A stretch of DNA of 43,352 nt, taken from positions 1 through 43,352 of the forward strand of contig JAMCSM010000090.1 in the NCBI GenBank assembly GCA_023380915.1, in the 5' to 3' direction. The translations under genes were made by a program, and so were the position numbers. The DNA is from Actinomycetota bacterium (GTDB lineage Bacteria; Actinomycetota; Humimicrobiia; Humimicrobiales; Humimicrobiaceae). The notes below the pieces were generated by a model. The model ran no database searches, had not been told where the DNA came from, and saw only the letters and a program-made list of their open reading frames with translations. This document shows, in pieces, positions 27,070 through 35,390 of this stretch; the first letter of the stretch is position 1, and every line of letters starts with the position of its first letter.

Positions 27070-27831
27070 TTAAATCTTTCCGAATCTTCTGTTTCTGCAC
27101 TGATAATCATGAATTGCTTGTAAAAATTCCGCATCTGTAAAATCAGGCCATAAGGTTTTTGTAAAATAAAGCTCGCTGTATGCAATCTGCCATAAAAGGA
27201 AATTGCTTACTCTTAACTCTCCGCCCGTTCTGATTAATAAATCAGGATCAGGACAATTTTGAGTAAAAAGAAGTCCTGAAAAATATTTTTCATCCAGATC
27301 GTTAATATCTGCTTCATTATTTTTAATATTTGTGCAGGCTTTCCTTGCAGCCTCCAGAATTTCCTGCCTTGATCCGTAGCTGAATGCAATGTTTAATATT
27401 ACATTGTTATTATTTTTCGTTGCATTTTCTGCATCTTCAAATCTTTTTAAAACTTTTCGGGGAATCATTTTTCTGTTTCCAATTAAAACAATTCTTACTC
27501 CATTTTTATTAAGTTCTTCCAGTTCAGAGGCAATAGTTTCAAAAAATAACTGCATAAGTCCCGATACTTCCTTTTGAGGTCTTTTCCAGTTCTCACTGGA
27601 AAATGAATAAGCGGTAAGATATTTGATTCCCAGATCAGAACAAAGGCACACAATGCGTTTTAATGGTTTTACTCCTTCTTTATGGCCTACAATACGTGGA
27701 AATCCTCTTTCTGATGCCCATCTGCCGTTTCCATCCATTATTACTGCAACATGAAGAGGAACAGGCTGTTTTTTTAGTTCTTCAATTATAGAGATTTTAT
27801 TTGACGGCAATAAATTTGAAAATATTTTCAA
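27070..27831 (-). CDS. uppS: Isoprenyl transferase (undecaprenyl diphosphate synthase)
   Basis: UppS elongates farnesyl diphosphate with IPP in cis to make the C55 lipid carrier for cell-wall synthesis. The 253-residue protein has the signature MDGNGRWASERG with its catalytic Asp near residue 33, the YSFSSENWKRP block, and the C-terminal DLLIRTGGELRVSNFLLWQ and LWPDF motifs. The start appears to be a TTG at 27831 without a clear ribosome-binding site. It is followed directly by rseP; the cdsA and dxr genes found here in many bacteria are missing. Confidence 0.96.
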   Translation of the reverse strand: MKIFSNLLPSNKISIIEELKKQPVPLHVAVIMDGNGRWASERGFPRIVGHKEGVKPLKRIVCLCSDLGIKYLTAYSFSSENWKRPQKEVSGLMQLFFETIASELEELNKNGVRIVLIGNRKMIPRKVLKRFEDAENATKNNNNVILNIAFSYGSRQEILEAARKACTNIKNNEADINDLDEKYFSGLLFTQNCPDPDLLIRTGGELRVSNFLLWQIAYSELYFTKTLWPDFTDAEFLQAIHDYQCRNRRFGKI

Positions 27832-27847
27832 TGTAGCTTATATGCAC

Positions 27848-28405
27848 CTAAACTTCCATAATTTCACTTTCTTTTTGAGCTAAAATCCGGTTAATTTTTT
27901 CAATATATTCATCTGTAAGATCCTGCATTTCTTTTTCAAGAATTTCCAGATCATCTTCTGTAATCTCAGCTTTTTTTTCAAGTTTTTTAAAATCCTCTAT
28001 TCCGTCACGACGGATGTTTCTGATTGCAACTCTACCTTCTTCTGCAATTTTTTTAACAACCTTTACAAGTTCCCTTCTTCGTTCTTCATTAAGGGGGGGT
28101 ATGGACAATCTTATTACCTTGCCGTCATTTGAAGGATTAAGTCCAAGATCAGAAGCAAGAATTTGTTTTTCAATATCCTTTAAAAACTTTGGCTCATATG
28201 GTGAAATAACTATTGTTTTTGGTTCCGGCAAATTTATATTTGATATATGCTTTACGGGTGTTTTTGTTCCATAATAATCAATTAAAACTCTGTCAAGCAA
28301 GCTCACCGATGCTCTTCCTGTTCTGATAGCATTAAACTCATGAACAATTTTATCTATGGTTGCTGCCATTTTTCTTTCATTATCTTTTAATGCTGCATCT
28401 TTGAT
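27848..28405 (-). CDS. frr: Ribosome recycling factor, probable AUC start
   Basis: RRF splits post-termination ribosomes with EF-G. The first standard start in frame (ATG at 28369) gives only 173 residues and cuts off the first half of the N-terminal helix. The frame stays open upstream to the pyrH end. There it reads IKDAALKDNERKMAATIDK, matching the family start M-I/K-KD. From an ATC at 28405-28403 the protein is 185 residues, the normal RRF length. The sequence GGGGGTGAG sits about six bases before that ATC, the right place for a ribosome-binding site. The AIRTGRAS motif and the hinge are normal. The exact initiation codon is inference. Confidence 0.9.
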   Translation of the reverse strand: MKDAALKDNERKMAATIDKIVHEFNAIRTGRASVSLLDRVLIDYYGTKTPVKHISNINLPEPKTIVISPYEPKFLKDIEKQILASDLGLNPSNDGKVIRLSIPPLNEERRRELVKVVKKIAEEGRVAIRNIRRDGIEDFKKLEKKAEITEDDLEILEKEMQDLTDEYIEKINRILAQKESEIMEV

Positions 28406-28406
28406 T

Positions 28407-29144
<738 letters not shown>

Positions 29145-29172
29145 TTATAATTTTTATAAAAATTCTGTTAAT

Positions 29173-29195
29173 AGATATCCTATAATGGAATATCT
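29173..29195. repeat. Small dyad in the tsf-pyrH spacer
   Basis: AGATATCC (29173-29180) and GGAATATCT (29187-29195) can pair with one bulged base around a six-base loop. It sits in the 109-bp spacer between tsf and pyrH, without a U-tract. It could be an RNA processing site or chance. Confidence 0.25.
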
Positions 29196-29241
29196 TTATA
29201 AATAATTTTATTTTTTTATCGGTATTATTTATTGCTTTAAT

Positions 29242-29847
29242 TTATTTTACGTCTTCTCCAAGAACAAATCTGCAAAATCTTCTGATTACAATATTTTCTC
29301 CGATTTTTGCAATTGACTGCTTTACAAGATCACTGATTGTTATATCGTTATCCTTAACATATAACTGGTTAAGCAGGCAGTTTTCCTCATAAAATTTTTT
29401 CAATCTTCCTTCAGCTATCTTCTCAACAACTGCTTCAGGCTTACCTTCATTTAATGCCTGCTTTTTATAAATATTCTTTTCAGCTTCAATCACAGCAGAT
29501 AGAACATCATCGCTTGAAATATAAACAGGCGCTGCTGCAGCAATATGCAAAGCTATGTTATGTACCAGTTCCTTAAACTGTTCATTTCTTGCAACGAAAT
29601 CAGTTTCACAATTTACTTCAAGTAAAACACCAATTTTTGAACCAGGATGAATGTAGCTGTCAATAATTCCCTGATTAGCCGACCTGCCGGCCTTTTTAGA
29701 AGCCGCAGCAAGACCTCTTTCCCTTAATATTAATTCCGCTTTTTTTATATCTCCGCCGGCTTCGGTAAGAGCTTTCTTGCATTCCATCATACCTGCCCCG
29801 GATTTTTCTCTAAGTTTTTTAACCTGATCTGCTTTTATTTCTGCCAT
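29242..29847 (-). CDS. tsf: Elongation factor Ts
   Basis: EF-Ts is the guanine-nucleotide exchange factor of EF-Tu. The 201-residue product is the short form, similar in length to Thermus or Thermotoga EF-Ts rather than the roughly 280-residue enterobacterial one. It has the UBA-like N-terminal domain (1-45, with REKSGAGMMECKKAL) and the diagnostic CETDFVARNEQF loop. A GGGAG site precedes the ATG at 29847. It follows rpsB by 31 bp. Confidence 0.97.
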   Translation of the reverse strand: MAEIKADQVKKLREKSGAGMMECKKALTEAGGDIKKAELILRERGLAAASKKAGRSANQGIIDSYIHPGSKIGVLLEVNCETDFVARNEQFKELVHNIALHIAAAAPVYISSDDVLSAVIEAEKNIYKKQALNEGKPEAVVEKIAEGRLKKFYEENCLLNQLYVKDNDITISDLVKQSIAKIGENIVIRRFCRFVLGEDVK

Positions 29848-29878
29848 TATTGGTTTCTCCCTATTTATTTAAATTATG

Positions 29879-30679
29879 TTATACCCAGACTTCATCATCT
29901 TCAGGTAAATCATCCATATTGTTTTCATCCTGTAATGATTTTTCAATTTCCTGCTGTTCAAGTTTTTCCTTTTCAATATTTTCTCTGACAATTTCCATGC
30001 CTGAACTACCCTCTTTAACAGCATTGCTTATTACTCGGCATAATAAATTACAAGCCCTGATGGCATCATCATTTCCCGGAATAACATAATCAATGTTATC
30101 AGGGTCACAATTAGTATCAGTTATCGCTATTATGGGAATTCCAAGCTTTATGGCTTCCTTAACTGCAATTTCCTCCTTATGAGGGTCAATGACAAATAAA
30201 GCTTCAGGAAGTTTATTCATATGTCTGATACCGCCCATATTATAATTTAACTTCTGATATTCATTTTGAATTCCAAGCACTTCCTTTTTAGGAAGTTTTT
30301 CAAATACTCCGTTTTTTTCCATCTCTTCAATCTCGTCCATTCTTTTTTTTCTTTTTGAGATTGTTTCAAAATTTGTAAGGGCACCTCCAAGCCATCTGTT
30401 TTTAACATACGGCATCTTACAGTCCTGCGCATTGCTTTCAATAATATCCTGAATTTGCTTTTTTGTTCCAACAAACAGGATAATTCCTCCATTTATTACA
30501 GTATTTTTTGCAAACTCATATGCTTCTTTTAATAAAGTAAGAGTTTGCTGAAGATCAATAATATATATACCATTTCTGGCAGTATATATATATCTCTTCA
30601 TTTTGGGATTCCATCTGCGTGTCTGATGTCCAAAATGAACACCAGCTTCAAGTAGCTGCTTGATAGTTATTTCTTCCAA
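29879..30679 (-). CDS. rpsB: 30S ribosomal protein S2
   Basis: S2 binds late to the 30S subunit near S1. The 266-residue protein has the family start [24 protein letters not shown] and the [10 protein letters not shown] and [13 protein letters not shown] blocks. A Glu/Asp-rich tail of about 35 residues follows. The start is a TTG at 30679 with a strong AAGGAGG site. It is the first gene of the rpsB-tsf-pyrH-frr-uppS-rseP unit, driven by a promoter about 95-120 bp upstream. Its leader has a hairpin that may mediate S2 feedback. Confidence 0.97.
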   Translation of the reverse strand: MEEITIKQLLEAGVHFGHQTRRWNPKMKRYIYTARNGIYIIDLQQTLTLLKEAYEFAKNTVINGGIILFVGTKKQIQDIIESNAQDCKMPYVKNRWLGGALTNFETISKRKKRMDEIEEMEKNGVFEKLPKKEVLGIQNEYQKLNYNMGGIRHMNKLPEALFVIDPHKEEIAVKEAIKLGIPIIAITDTNCDPDNIDYVIPGNDDAIRACNLLCRVISNAVKEGSSGMEIVRENIEKEKLEQQEIEKSLQDENNMDDLPEDDEVWV

Positions 30680-30708
30680 TTTTCCTCCTTATTAAATGGT
30701 TTTTCCTC

Positions 30709-30748
30709 CACCGTTGAAAAATAATTACCATTTTTTCAATATACGGTG
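30709..30748 (-). promoter_or_regulatory. Hairpin in the rpsB leader
   Basis: In the rpsB transcript CACCG pairs with CGGTG and TTGAAAAA pairs with TTTTTCAA, separated by a four-base TATA bulge and closed by a ten-base loop. It begins about 30 bases upstream of the rpsB start. Ribosomal protein S2 represses its own operon through the rpsB leader in other bacteria. That this hairpin is the S2 site is inference. Confidence 0.45.
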
Positions 30749-30769
30749 TGTGTATTTTTTTTCTGGATG

Positions 30770-30798
30770 ATTTTAACATAATATAATATTTAGGGCAA
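30770..30798 (-). promoter_or_regulatory. Promoter for rpsB operon
   Basis: On the minus strand TTGCCC (30798-30793) is followed after 17 bases by TAAAAT (30775-30770). It is a moderate match to the housekeeping consensus and is placed to give a leader of about 85 bases containing the hairpin. Confidence 0.5.
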
Positions 30799-30802
30799 AT
30801 AA

Positions 30803-30846
30803 TTCCCGCAATTTTCCCGCAATTTCATAAATTCCGTAATTTCGGG
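30803..30846. repeat. 11-bp tandem repeat and dyad between divergent promoters
   Basis: TTCCCGCAATT occurs twice in perfect tandem at 30803-30813 and 30814-30824. The second copy also forms a dyad with AATTTCGGG at 30838-30846 (8 of 9 pairs). It lies between the -35 boxes of the minus-strand rpsB promoter and the plus-strand promoter at 30852, so it is well placed to be a regulator-binding site. Confidence 0.4.
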
Positions 30847-30851
30847 TAACC

Positions 30852-30880
30852 TTGACAAATGCTATTACAATTATTAAATT
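30852..30880 (+). promoter_or_regulatory. Plus-strand promoter upstream of a possible small RNA
   Basis: A perfect TTGACA (30852-30857) is followed after 17 bases by TAAATT (30875-30880). Transcription would start near 30887 and reach the terminator ending about 30955. Confidence 0.5.
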
Positions 30881-30886
30881 ATATTC

Positions 30887-30955
30887 ATAAAGTTAAGTGT
30901 GCAAATCTAAATGAGTTTCGCAAAAAACGGCCTTTTTAAGGGTCGTTTTTTGTTT
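30887..30955 (+). ncRNA. Candidate small RNA of about 70 nt
   Basis: A promoter with perfect -35 box and a strong hairpin terminator define a transcript of roughly 70 bases with no conserved gene in it. The only frame is a 16-codon one from ATG at 30911, without a ribosome-binding site and running through the terminator. No known RNA family was recognised. It may be a small RNA, or a short leader left from a lost gene. Confidence 0.3.
30921..30952 (+). terminator. Rho-independent terminator, plus strand
   Basis: CAAAAAACG (30921-30929) pairs with CGTTTTTTG (30944-30952), and the inner GGCCTT pairs with AAGGGT through two G-U pairs, giving a 14-bp stem with a four-base loop. The wobble pairs exist only in plus-strand RNA; the minus strand would have mismatches. 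A T-rich run (TTTGTTTA) follows. Confidence 0.65.
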
Positions 30956-30962
30956 GTTTAGG

Positions 30963-31000
30963 CAGCCCCAGTCGGATTCTAACCGACACTTCTGCGCCAG
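30963..31000 (-). other. Possible tRNA 3' remnant (T-arm and acceptor)
   Basis: Read on the minus strand, GTCGG-TTAGAAT-CCGAC has the shape of a tRNA T-arm with one change from the usual TTCGAAT loop. It is followed by TGGGGCTGCC, like an acceptor strand and the start of CCA. No matching D-arm, anticodon arm or 5' acceptor strand was found upstream. It may be a decayed tRNA end or an attachment site left by an integrated element. Chance is possible. Confidence 0.3.
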
Positions 31001-31022
31001 CTTTTGTTATATAGAAATATTT

Positions 31023-31050
31023 TTGACTTCAAATAAATAAGAGGTATAAT
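31023..31050 (+). promoter_or_regulatory. Promoter for the DUF4143 ATPase gene
   Basis: TTGACT (31023-31028) and a perfect TATAAT (31045-31050) are separated by 16 bases. It is the strongest-looking promoter in the window. It is followed at once by two tandem dyads, so it is probably regulated. Confidence 0.65.
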
Positions 31051-31053
31051 AGT

Positions 31054-31117
31054 GACTGAACAATTATGGTACTTGATTGTGCAGTCCAATGAACAATAAT
31101 GGTATTTGATTATTCAT
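31054..31117 (+). promoter_or_regulatory. Two tandem operator-like dyads
   Basis: Dyad 1 is GACTGAACAAT (31054-31064) and ATTGTGCAGTC (31076-31086), 10 of 11 positions symmetric, spacer 11. Dyad 2 is ATGAACAAT (31089-31097) and ATTATTCAT (31109-31117), 8 of 9 symmetric, spacer 11. They also read as a 23-bp direct repeat with period 33 (20 of 23 equal). They cover the transcription start and leader, just downstream of the -10 box. This is a typical repressor arrangement. Confidence 0.55.
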
Positions 31118-32555
31118 GCTATGTTATATATTTTATAATATAAAAACTGTTTTAAAAGAAAAATGGACGAATTATTATTTCAAAACCCATGGTGGGAAGA
31201 TAAAAAAAAATATAGAAAATGATATAAATATCAAAAAATTAAAGAAATGCAAATATATTTATAAGCCTCAATTATTCAAGTCTTCTGATCTTAAAAGCGA
31301 TGCAGTCTATACTCTTAGAGGAGCCAGACAAGTTGGTAAAACAACATTAGTGAAATTAATAATAAAAGATCTGCTTGGCGGAAATACCAATCCCAGAAAT
31401 ATATTTTATTACTCTATGGATTTAGTAAAAGATGACAAAGAACTTTTTGATATATTTGTAACCTGGCATCAGACTATTAAAGAAAATAGTAAAAGAAAAT
31501 ATATCTTTTTTGATGAGGCAACATTTGTACAAAACTGGGAAAAATCAATAAAACATATTGTTGATACATTTGGGCTGGAAAATAAAACCTTTATTTTAAC
31601 TGGTTCATCAGCAATTGACCTGAGAAAAGGTTCGGATCGCCTTCCTGGAAGAAGAGGTGTATCCAATCCTGATAAATTACTGCTGCCCTTATCATTTAAA
31701 GAATTTTGCAACCTAACTGGACTAAAAGTTATTTTAGAACACGAAGATATAATTAGTCTGGATTCAATTATAAAAGATATTCCTGAATTGAAAATCTATC
31801 AGAATGAACTTGATCTATATTTAGATAAGTATCTTATTTGTGGAGGATTCCTGGAATCAATTAACTCGCTATTTAGCAATAATTTAATAAATGAAGAAAC
31901 ATTTGAAAGATATATTTCTGTAATATTTAGTGAAATTGAAAAGGTAAAAAAATCAAGGGTAATTTCAAAAAATATCCTCTTTTCTATAGTAGATTCACTT
32001 AGCAGCACTATTAGCTGGAATACTCTTGCAAAAAAATCTGGCAATATTTCTACAAACACTTTAATTGATTACATTACTACCTTTTCCGATTCTTTCACCG
32101 TATATTATCTAGAACATTTTAATAAAAACAAGTTAACAGGAAACCCGGCAAAAGAAAAAAAGCTGTATTTCTTTGATCCTTTTTATTATCACATAATATC
32201 AAAGATCATTAATTTACCTTACATAAAAATCAGTAAGTCTACTCTAATAGAAAGCCTTATAGGGGCACATTTAATTAGAAATTTTGAGCAGGGTATTTAT
32301 CAGGGAGTCTCCAATATTGAAAAAATATTTTATTGGAAATCAACTAAGGGCAAGGAGATAGATTTTATATTAAGTAAATCTAAGAATAACATCATACCTA
32401 TTGAAGTTAAATACCAAAATGTAATAAATCCCATAGATTACATAACAATTAAAAAATCATTTAAAAAAGGAATAGTAATTTCTAAAAATACTTTCTCTAT
32501 TGAAAAAAATATCATCATATTACCTGCTTCCTGTTTCCTCTACTTGCTAAACTAG
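31116..32555 (+). CDS. AAA_14/DUF4143 family ATPase
   Basis: This is a P-loop ATPase of the AAA_14-DUF4143 type, common in many copies in anaerobes and archaea, with no settled function. The 479-residue protein has Walker A GARQVGKTT near residue 70, Walker B YIFFDEA near 130, and a sensor-like FILTGSSA near 160. The C-terminal DUF4143 part has EIDFIL and PIEVKY, the spacing of a PD-(D/E)XK nuclease-like core. The ATG at 31116 overlaps dyad 2 and has no ribosome-binding site, so the true start may lie further in. It is the only clear plus-strand gene, isolated between two minus-strand blocks, and may be a recent arrival. Confidence 0.85.
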   Translation: MLCYIFYNIKTVLKEKWTNYYFKTHGGKIKKNIENDINIKKLKKCKYIYKPQLFKSSDLKSDAVYTLRGARQVGKTTLVKLIIKDLLGGNTNPRNIFYYSMDLVKDDKELFDIFVTWHQTIKENSKRKYIFFDEATFVQNWEKSIKHIVDTFGLENKTFILTGSSAIDLRKGSDRLPGRRGVSNPDKLLLPLSFKEFCNLTGLKVILEHEDIISLDSIIKDIPELKIYQNELDLYLDKYLICGGFLESINSLFSNNLINEETFERYISVIFSEIEKVKKSRVISKNILFSIVDSLSSTISWNTLAKKSGNISTNTLIDYITTFSDSFTVYYLEHFNKNKLTGNPAKEKKLYFFDPFYYHIISKIINLPYIKISKSTLIESLIGAHLIRNFEQGIYQGVSNIEKIFYWKSTKGKEIDFILSKSKNNIIPIEVKYQNVINPIDYITIKKSFKKGIVISKNTFSIEKNIIILPASCFLYLLN

Positions 32556-32667
32556 ACCGTAGGTGGGCATGCTTAAACACCTTTTAAAGAAATTGAAATT
32601 ATAATAATTAAAATCAATATACAAAATATAAAGCAATTCGGGAGTTTGACAAATATCCAAAACATTT

Positions 32668-33852
32668 TTAGAGTCTTGTTAAGAGCCAATCTTTTAAATT
32701 CATATATTTAGGTAATAAATAAGTATATTTAATTTTTTCCTTAATTGGGAAGATTCCAAGTTGTTTTACTGCTGATGCTATAGAGCTTACTATTTCTGGA
32801 TTTGTGTTTGGGTCTATATCGGAAAGATATATGGAGTAATTAGTTAATCCAACTCCTCCCTCTTCCAAATATTTTTTAACCAATTTTAATACTTCATTTA
32901 AATTTATTTCAAGAAGGGTTTGAGCGCTGATAGCTAATCTTAGGTTTAGCTCATTTTTTTTGACATAATTGTTAAAAACTTTAAACCCACATTTTTTTAT
33001 ATCCCATTGATATCCCTTAATAATTCCAGGGCAAGTTGATAGCTGATAGAAAAAGAAGTCCTCTGGATCTTTAAAACTTGACAGGCCCCCGCAGCAAGTA
33101 GTGAATGTAACATTATTTAGCTCCTGTTTTGTTTGTTTATAATATGGAATTATCCACTCATTCATAGTCCTTGTAGATATATTAGGAAATGTAGCAGTTG
33201 CATCTATTCCTCCAGCTAATGCATTTGGCTCTCCCATTTCTTCCCTTTGAAGTTGAACCCAAGGTATGATTGTCTCGTATGTTATAAAATCAAAAAGATC
33301 TTTTACAAATTTTTTATCGTCTTCCATATCAATCATCAAGTTTTTATATCCCCTTAAATTAACTGCTATACTGTAGGGTCCACAAAATCTAATTTTTGGG
33401 GTAATTCCAAGAATTGACTTAAATAACCTGTTGATTCCAAGCACAAAGCTAAATCTAGCTTTATCCTTGTAAACTGGAGGTTTTAACTTATAGAGATCTT
33501 TCTTTTCAGCAATAAGTGGATTTAAAAAATTTATTTCAGGTAGCAGTCCATTTTTGTAAACCATTTCCTGCCCTAGCGCTTCAGACTCAATGTTATAAAA
33601 GTCATAGTCTATGCAAGGTCTATCAAATCCATAATAAGCACTTACCAGAAGCTGGGCTTTAATAAACAGCTCGGAATCTGTTGCAAACCTTTTTGAGTCA
33701 ATTTCAAAGAGTTTAATTGTGTGATTGTTTGACTGTGCTTCAATTGTAGCTCTTTTTTTTGAAATCAATCCAAAATTCTGCCAATCATTTAAAGGTAAAA
33801 AATCTATAATTTTTTCAATCGGAAGAGAGTCAATAAAATTATTAAGTTCCAT
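32668..33852 (-). CDS. URO-D/MtaA-like protein, second copy
   Basis: This 394-residue protein looks like the uroporphyrinogen decarboxylase superfamily as broadened to cobamide methyltransferases (MtaA, CmuA and many unassigned relatives). It has a PYSIAVNLRG segment near 165, a DFITYE helix, and in place of the HxCG zinc motif the sequence TCCGGL near 255. The usual C-terminal Gly-rich block is only weakly preserved (YLEEGGVGLTNYS). A strong GGGAGGT lies five bases before the ATG at 33852. It closes the sugar operon. A true heme-pathway role is unlikely in this setting. The function and substrate are unknown. Confidence 0.65.
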   Translation of the reverse strand: MELNNFIDSLPIEKIIDFLPLNDWQNFGLISKKRATIEAQSNNHTIKLFEIDSKRFATDSELFIKAQLLVSAYYGFDRPCIDYDFYNIESEALGQEMVYKNGLLPEINFLNPLIAEKKDLYKLKPPVYKDKARFSFVLGINRLFKSILGITPKIRFCGPYSIAVNLRGYKNLMIDMEDDKKFVKDLFDFITYETIIPWVQLQREEMGEPNALAGGIDATATFPNISTRTMNEWIIPYYKQTKQELNNVTFTTCCGGLSSFKDPEDFFFYQLSTCPGIIKGYQWDIKKCGFKVFNNYVKKNELNLRLAISAQTLLEINLNEVLKLVKKYLEEGGVGLTNYSIYLSDIDPNTNPEIVSSIASAVKQLGIFPIKEKIKYTYLLPKYMNLKDWLLTRL

Positions 33853-33913
33853 AATTACCTCCCAAAATAGGTCTCAATAATATAATCGTCATCGAGATTC
33901 CAATTTCTTTCAC
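33842..33913 (-). CDS. Candidate 23-residue small ORF
   Basis: A GTG at 33913 preceded by AAGGAG (about eight bases) opens 23 codons that end TAA at 33844-33842, overlapping the start of the second URO-D-like gene. The peptide has a short hydrophobic centre (MTIILLRPIL). The spare ribosome-binding site is otherwise unexplained. It may be a coupled leader peptide or chance. No homologue is recognised. Confidence 0.3.
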   Translation of the reverse strand: MKEIGISMTIILLRPILGGNYGT

Positions 33914-33949
33914 TTGAAGATCTCCTTCTTTTAATAAAATCCTTGTTTT

Positions 33950-35359
33950 CTAACTAAACATTTCAACCTCTATATCAAGCATCTTGCAAATCATTTTAAG
34001 TTCTTCAACGTGATCTCCATATACTGCGTGACAATGGTTAGCATCAAATTTATCCAAAAATATACGGTAATCAAAAGGAAGTTTTGCAAATACATGCGGC
34101 CATTCTTTAGTAGTTTCTGACATTTTTTCTACTGGTAACTCTACAAACTCTGCAGGTATAATTGTCATCCGGTATCTGTCTTTATAACGATTGAGTCTTG
34201 CAATAGTTGCCTTTCCTGCTTTAGTCATAAAGTTTACATGCGCTCCACCCCCTGAATATATCTCTAGAGCTGGATAAAGTTTTACATTTTTCAGATTGAC
34301 TTTTGGATCATCAGAGTGTCCTGCAAAATAAGTTGATTGAGAACCACAATTACAGAAAACCATTACATCATATTCCGGATCATAATGCCTTACATCCATA
34401 AAAGCTACCGGTTTTCCCGTCAGCAGTTTAAGTATTTGCATGGTCATCGCTCCATCAGAGTCTGCCTCACATGAAAAAACTATAGGTTCTTTTGGACCAT
34501 CCCAATCATAAGGATCATTTATGAAAGCTGCTGAAAGACATTGAGTACAATAATTTCTGCTCATTTCATAATGGCATTTAACTCCAACAAAATCGAAATT
34601 CCTGTCTTTTATTATTTGTTTTGTAGCTTCATAATGTCTGATCTGGGTTTTTAACTTTTCTTCAGTAAGTCTTTTGCCATCATACTCAATTCTTCCAACA
34701 TTATCCTTAAGCCATTTTAATGCTTTTTCTACTTGTGATTCTGGTATGGTCTCTGCAATTCTTACTATTTCTGATTGATCAAGATGATCAATATCAACTC
34801 CAAATTTATCCTGCCACTGTTGCATGCAGGCAGTTGCACTGTACATCCCCAGGCTTCTCCCTCCAATAAGCCCATATTTAGAACCATTCAGTCTGCTTGC
34901 TGTCCTGGCACATTTGCAAAAAGTTAATATTTTATCAAGAACTTCTTTTTCTTTTACATCTCCTGCTACTCTGAAATGATTAATTCCCAAATGATGAAGT
35001 GCTCCCCCGCTTGCGAGCATGGCTACCATACCTGGCCAATCCGGGTTTAGATTTGCCGCAAGAAGTATGGGTTTATTTAAATTTTTAGCTGCAATGGCAG
35101 AAAAATTTGGAAAACTAAATATCCCATAAGAAAATATTACACCGTCAACATTTTTGGCAACAAGCTTTAATGCTTCTTCTTTGGCAGCTGATACTGAATT
35201 TATAAGCTTGTCACCCACAATTACATCAATCTCATTACTAAATCTTAAAGCATCTGCTATAACATCCAGTTGTGTCTGCACTATATTTTTTAATTGTTCA
35301 TGAACTTCAGGCTCACCATCTGAAAAACCTAAAATTCCAATTTTAGTTATACTATTCAA
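33950..35359 (-). CDS. L-fucose/L-arabinose isomerase-fold ketol isomerase
   Basis: This 469-residue protein belongs to the FucI/AraA-like family (COG2407 type), metal-dependent aldose-ketose isomerases acting on C-2 of sugars. The three metal ligands expected for FucI are all visible: Glu in CEADSDGAMTM (about 298), Asp in AFMDVRHYD (about 322) and His in NHCHAVYGDH (about 442). The N-terminal Rossmann-like domain contains GVIFSYG and PILLAANLNPDWPG. The start is a TTG at 35359 with AGGAAG about eight bases upstream. The sugar cannot be read from the sequence. Its neighbours (ABC uptake, FGGY and DhaKL kinases) make a catabolic aldose isomerase likely. Confidence 0.8.
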   Translation of the reverse strand: MNSITKIGILGFSDGEPEVHEQLKNIVQTQLDVIADALRFSNEIDVIVGDKLINSVSAAKEEALKLVAKNVDGVIFSYGIFSFPNFSAIAAKNLNKPILLAANLNPDWPGMVAMLASGGALHHLGINHFRVAGDVKEKEVLDKILTFCKCARTASRLNGSKYGLIGGRSLGMYSATACMQQWQDKFGVDIDHLDQSEIVRIAETIPESQVEKALKWLKDNVGRIEYDGKRLTEEKLKTQIRHYEATKQIIKDRNFDFVGVKCHYEMSRNYCTQCLSAAFINDPYDWDGPKEPIVFSCEADSDGAMTMQILKLLTGKPVAFMDVRHYDPEYDVMVFCNCGSQSTYFAGHSDDPKVNLKNVKLYPALEIYSGGGAHVNFMTKAGKATIARLNRYKDRYRMTIIPAEFVELPVEKMSETTKEWPHVFAKLPFDYRIFLDKFDANHCHAVYGDHVEELKMICKMLDIEVEMFS

Positions 35360-35390
35360 ATCTGCTTCCTTTAGAAAAAATTAATAATTC

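Noticed and set aside
27000..27185. Separate 61-codon frame between uppS and rseP
   Set aside because: It is a shifted frame overlapping the ends of two well-supported genes.
30247..30492. 81-codon minus-strand frame inside rpsB
   Set aside because: It is an alternate frame of a conserved ribosomal protein gene with Lys/Arg-rich shadow composition.
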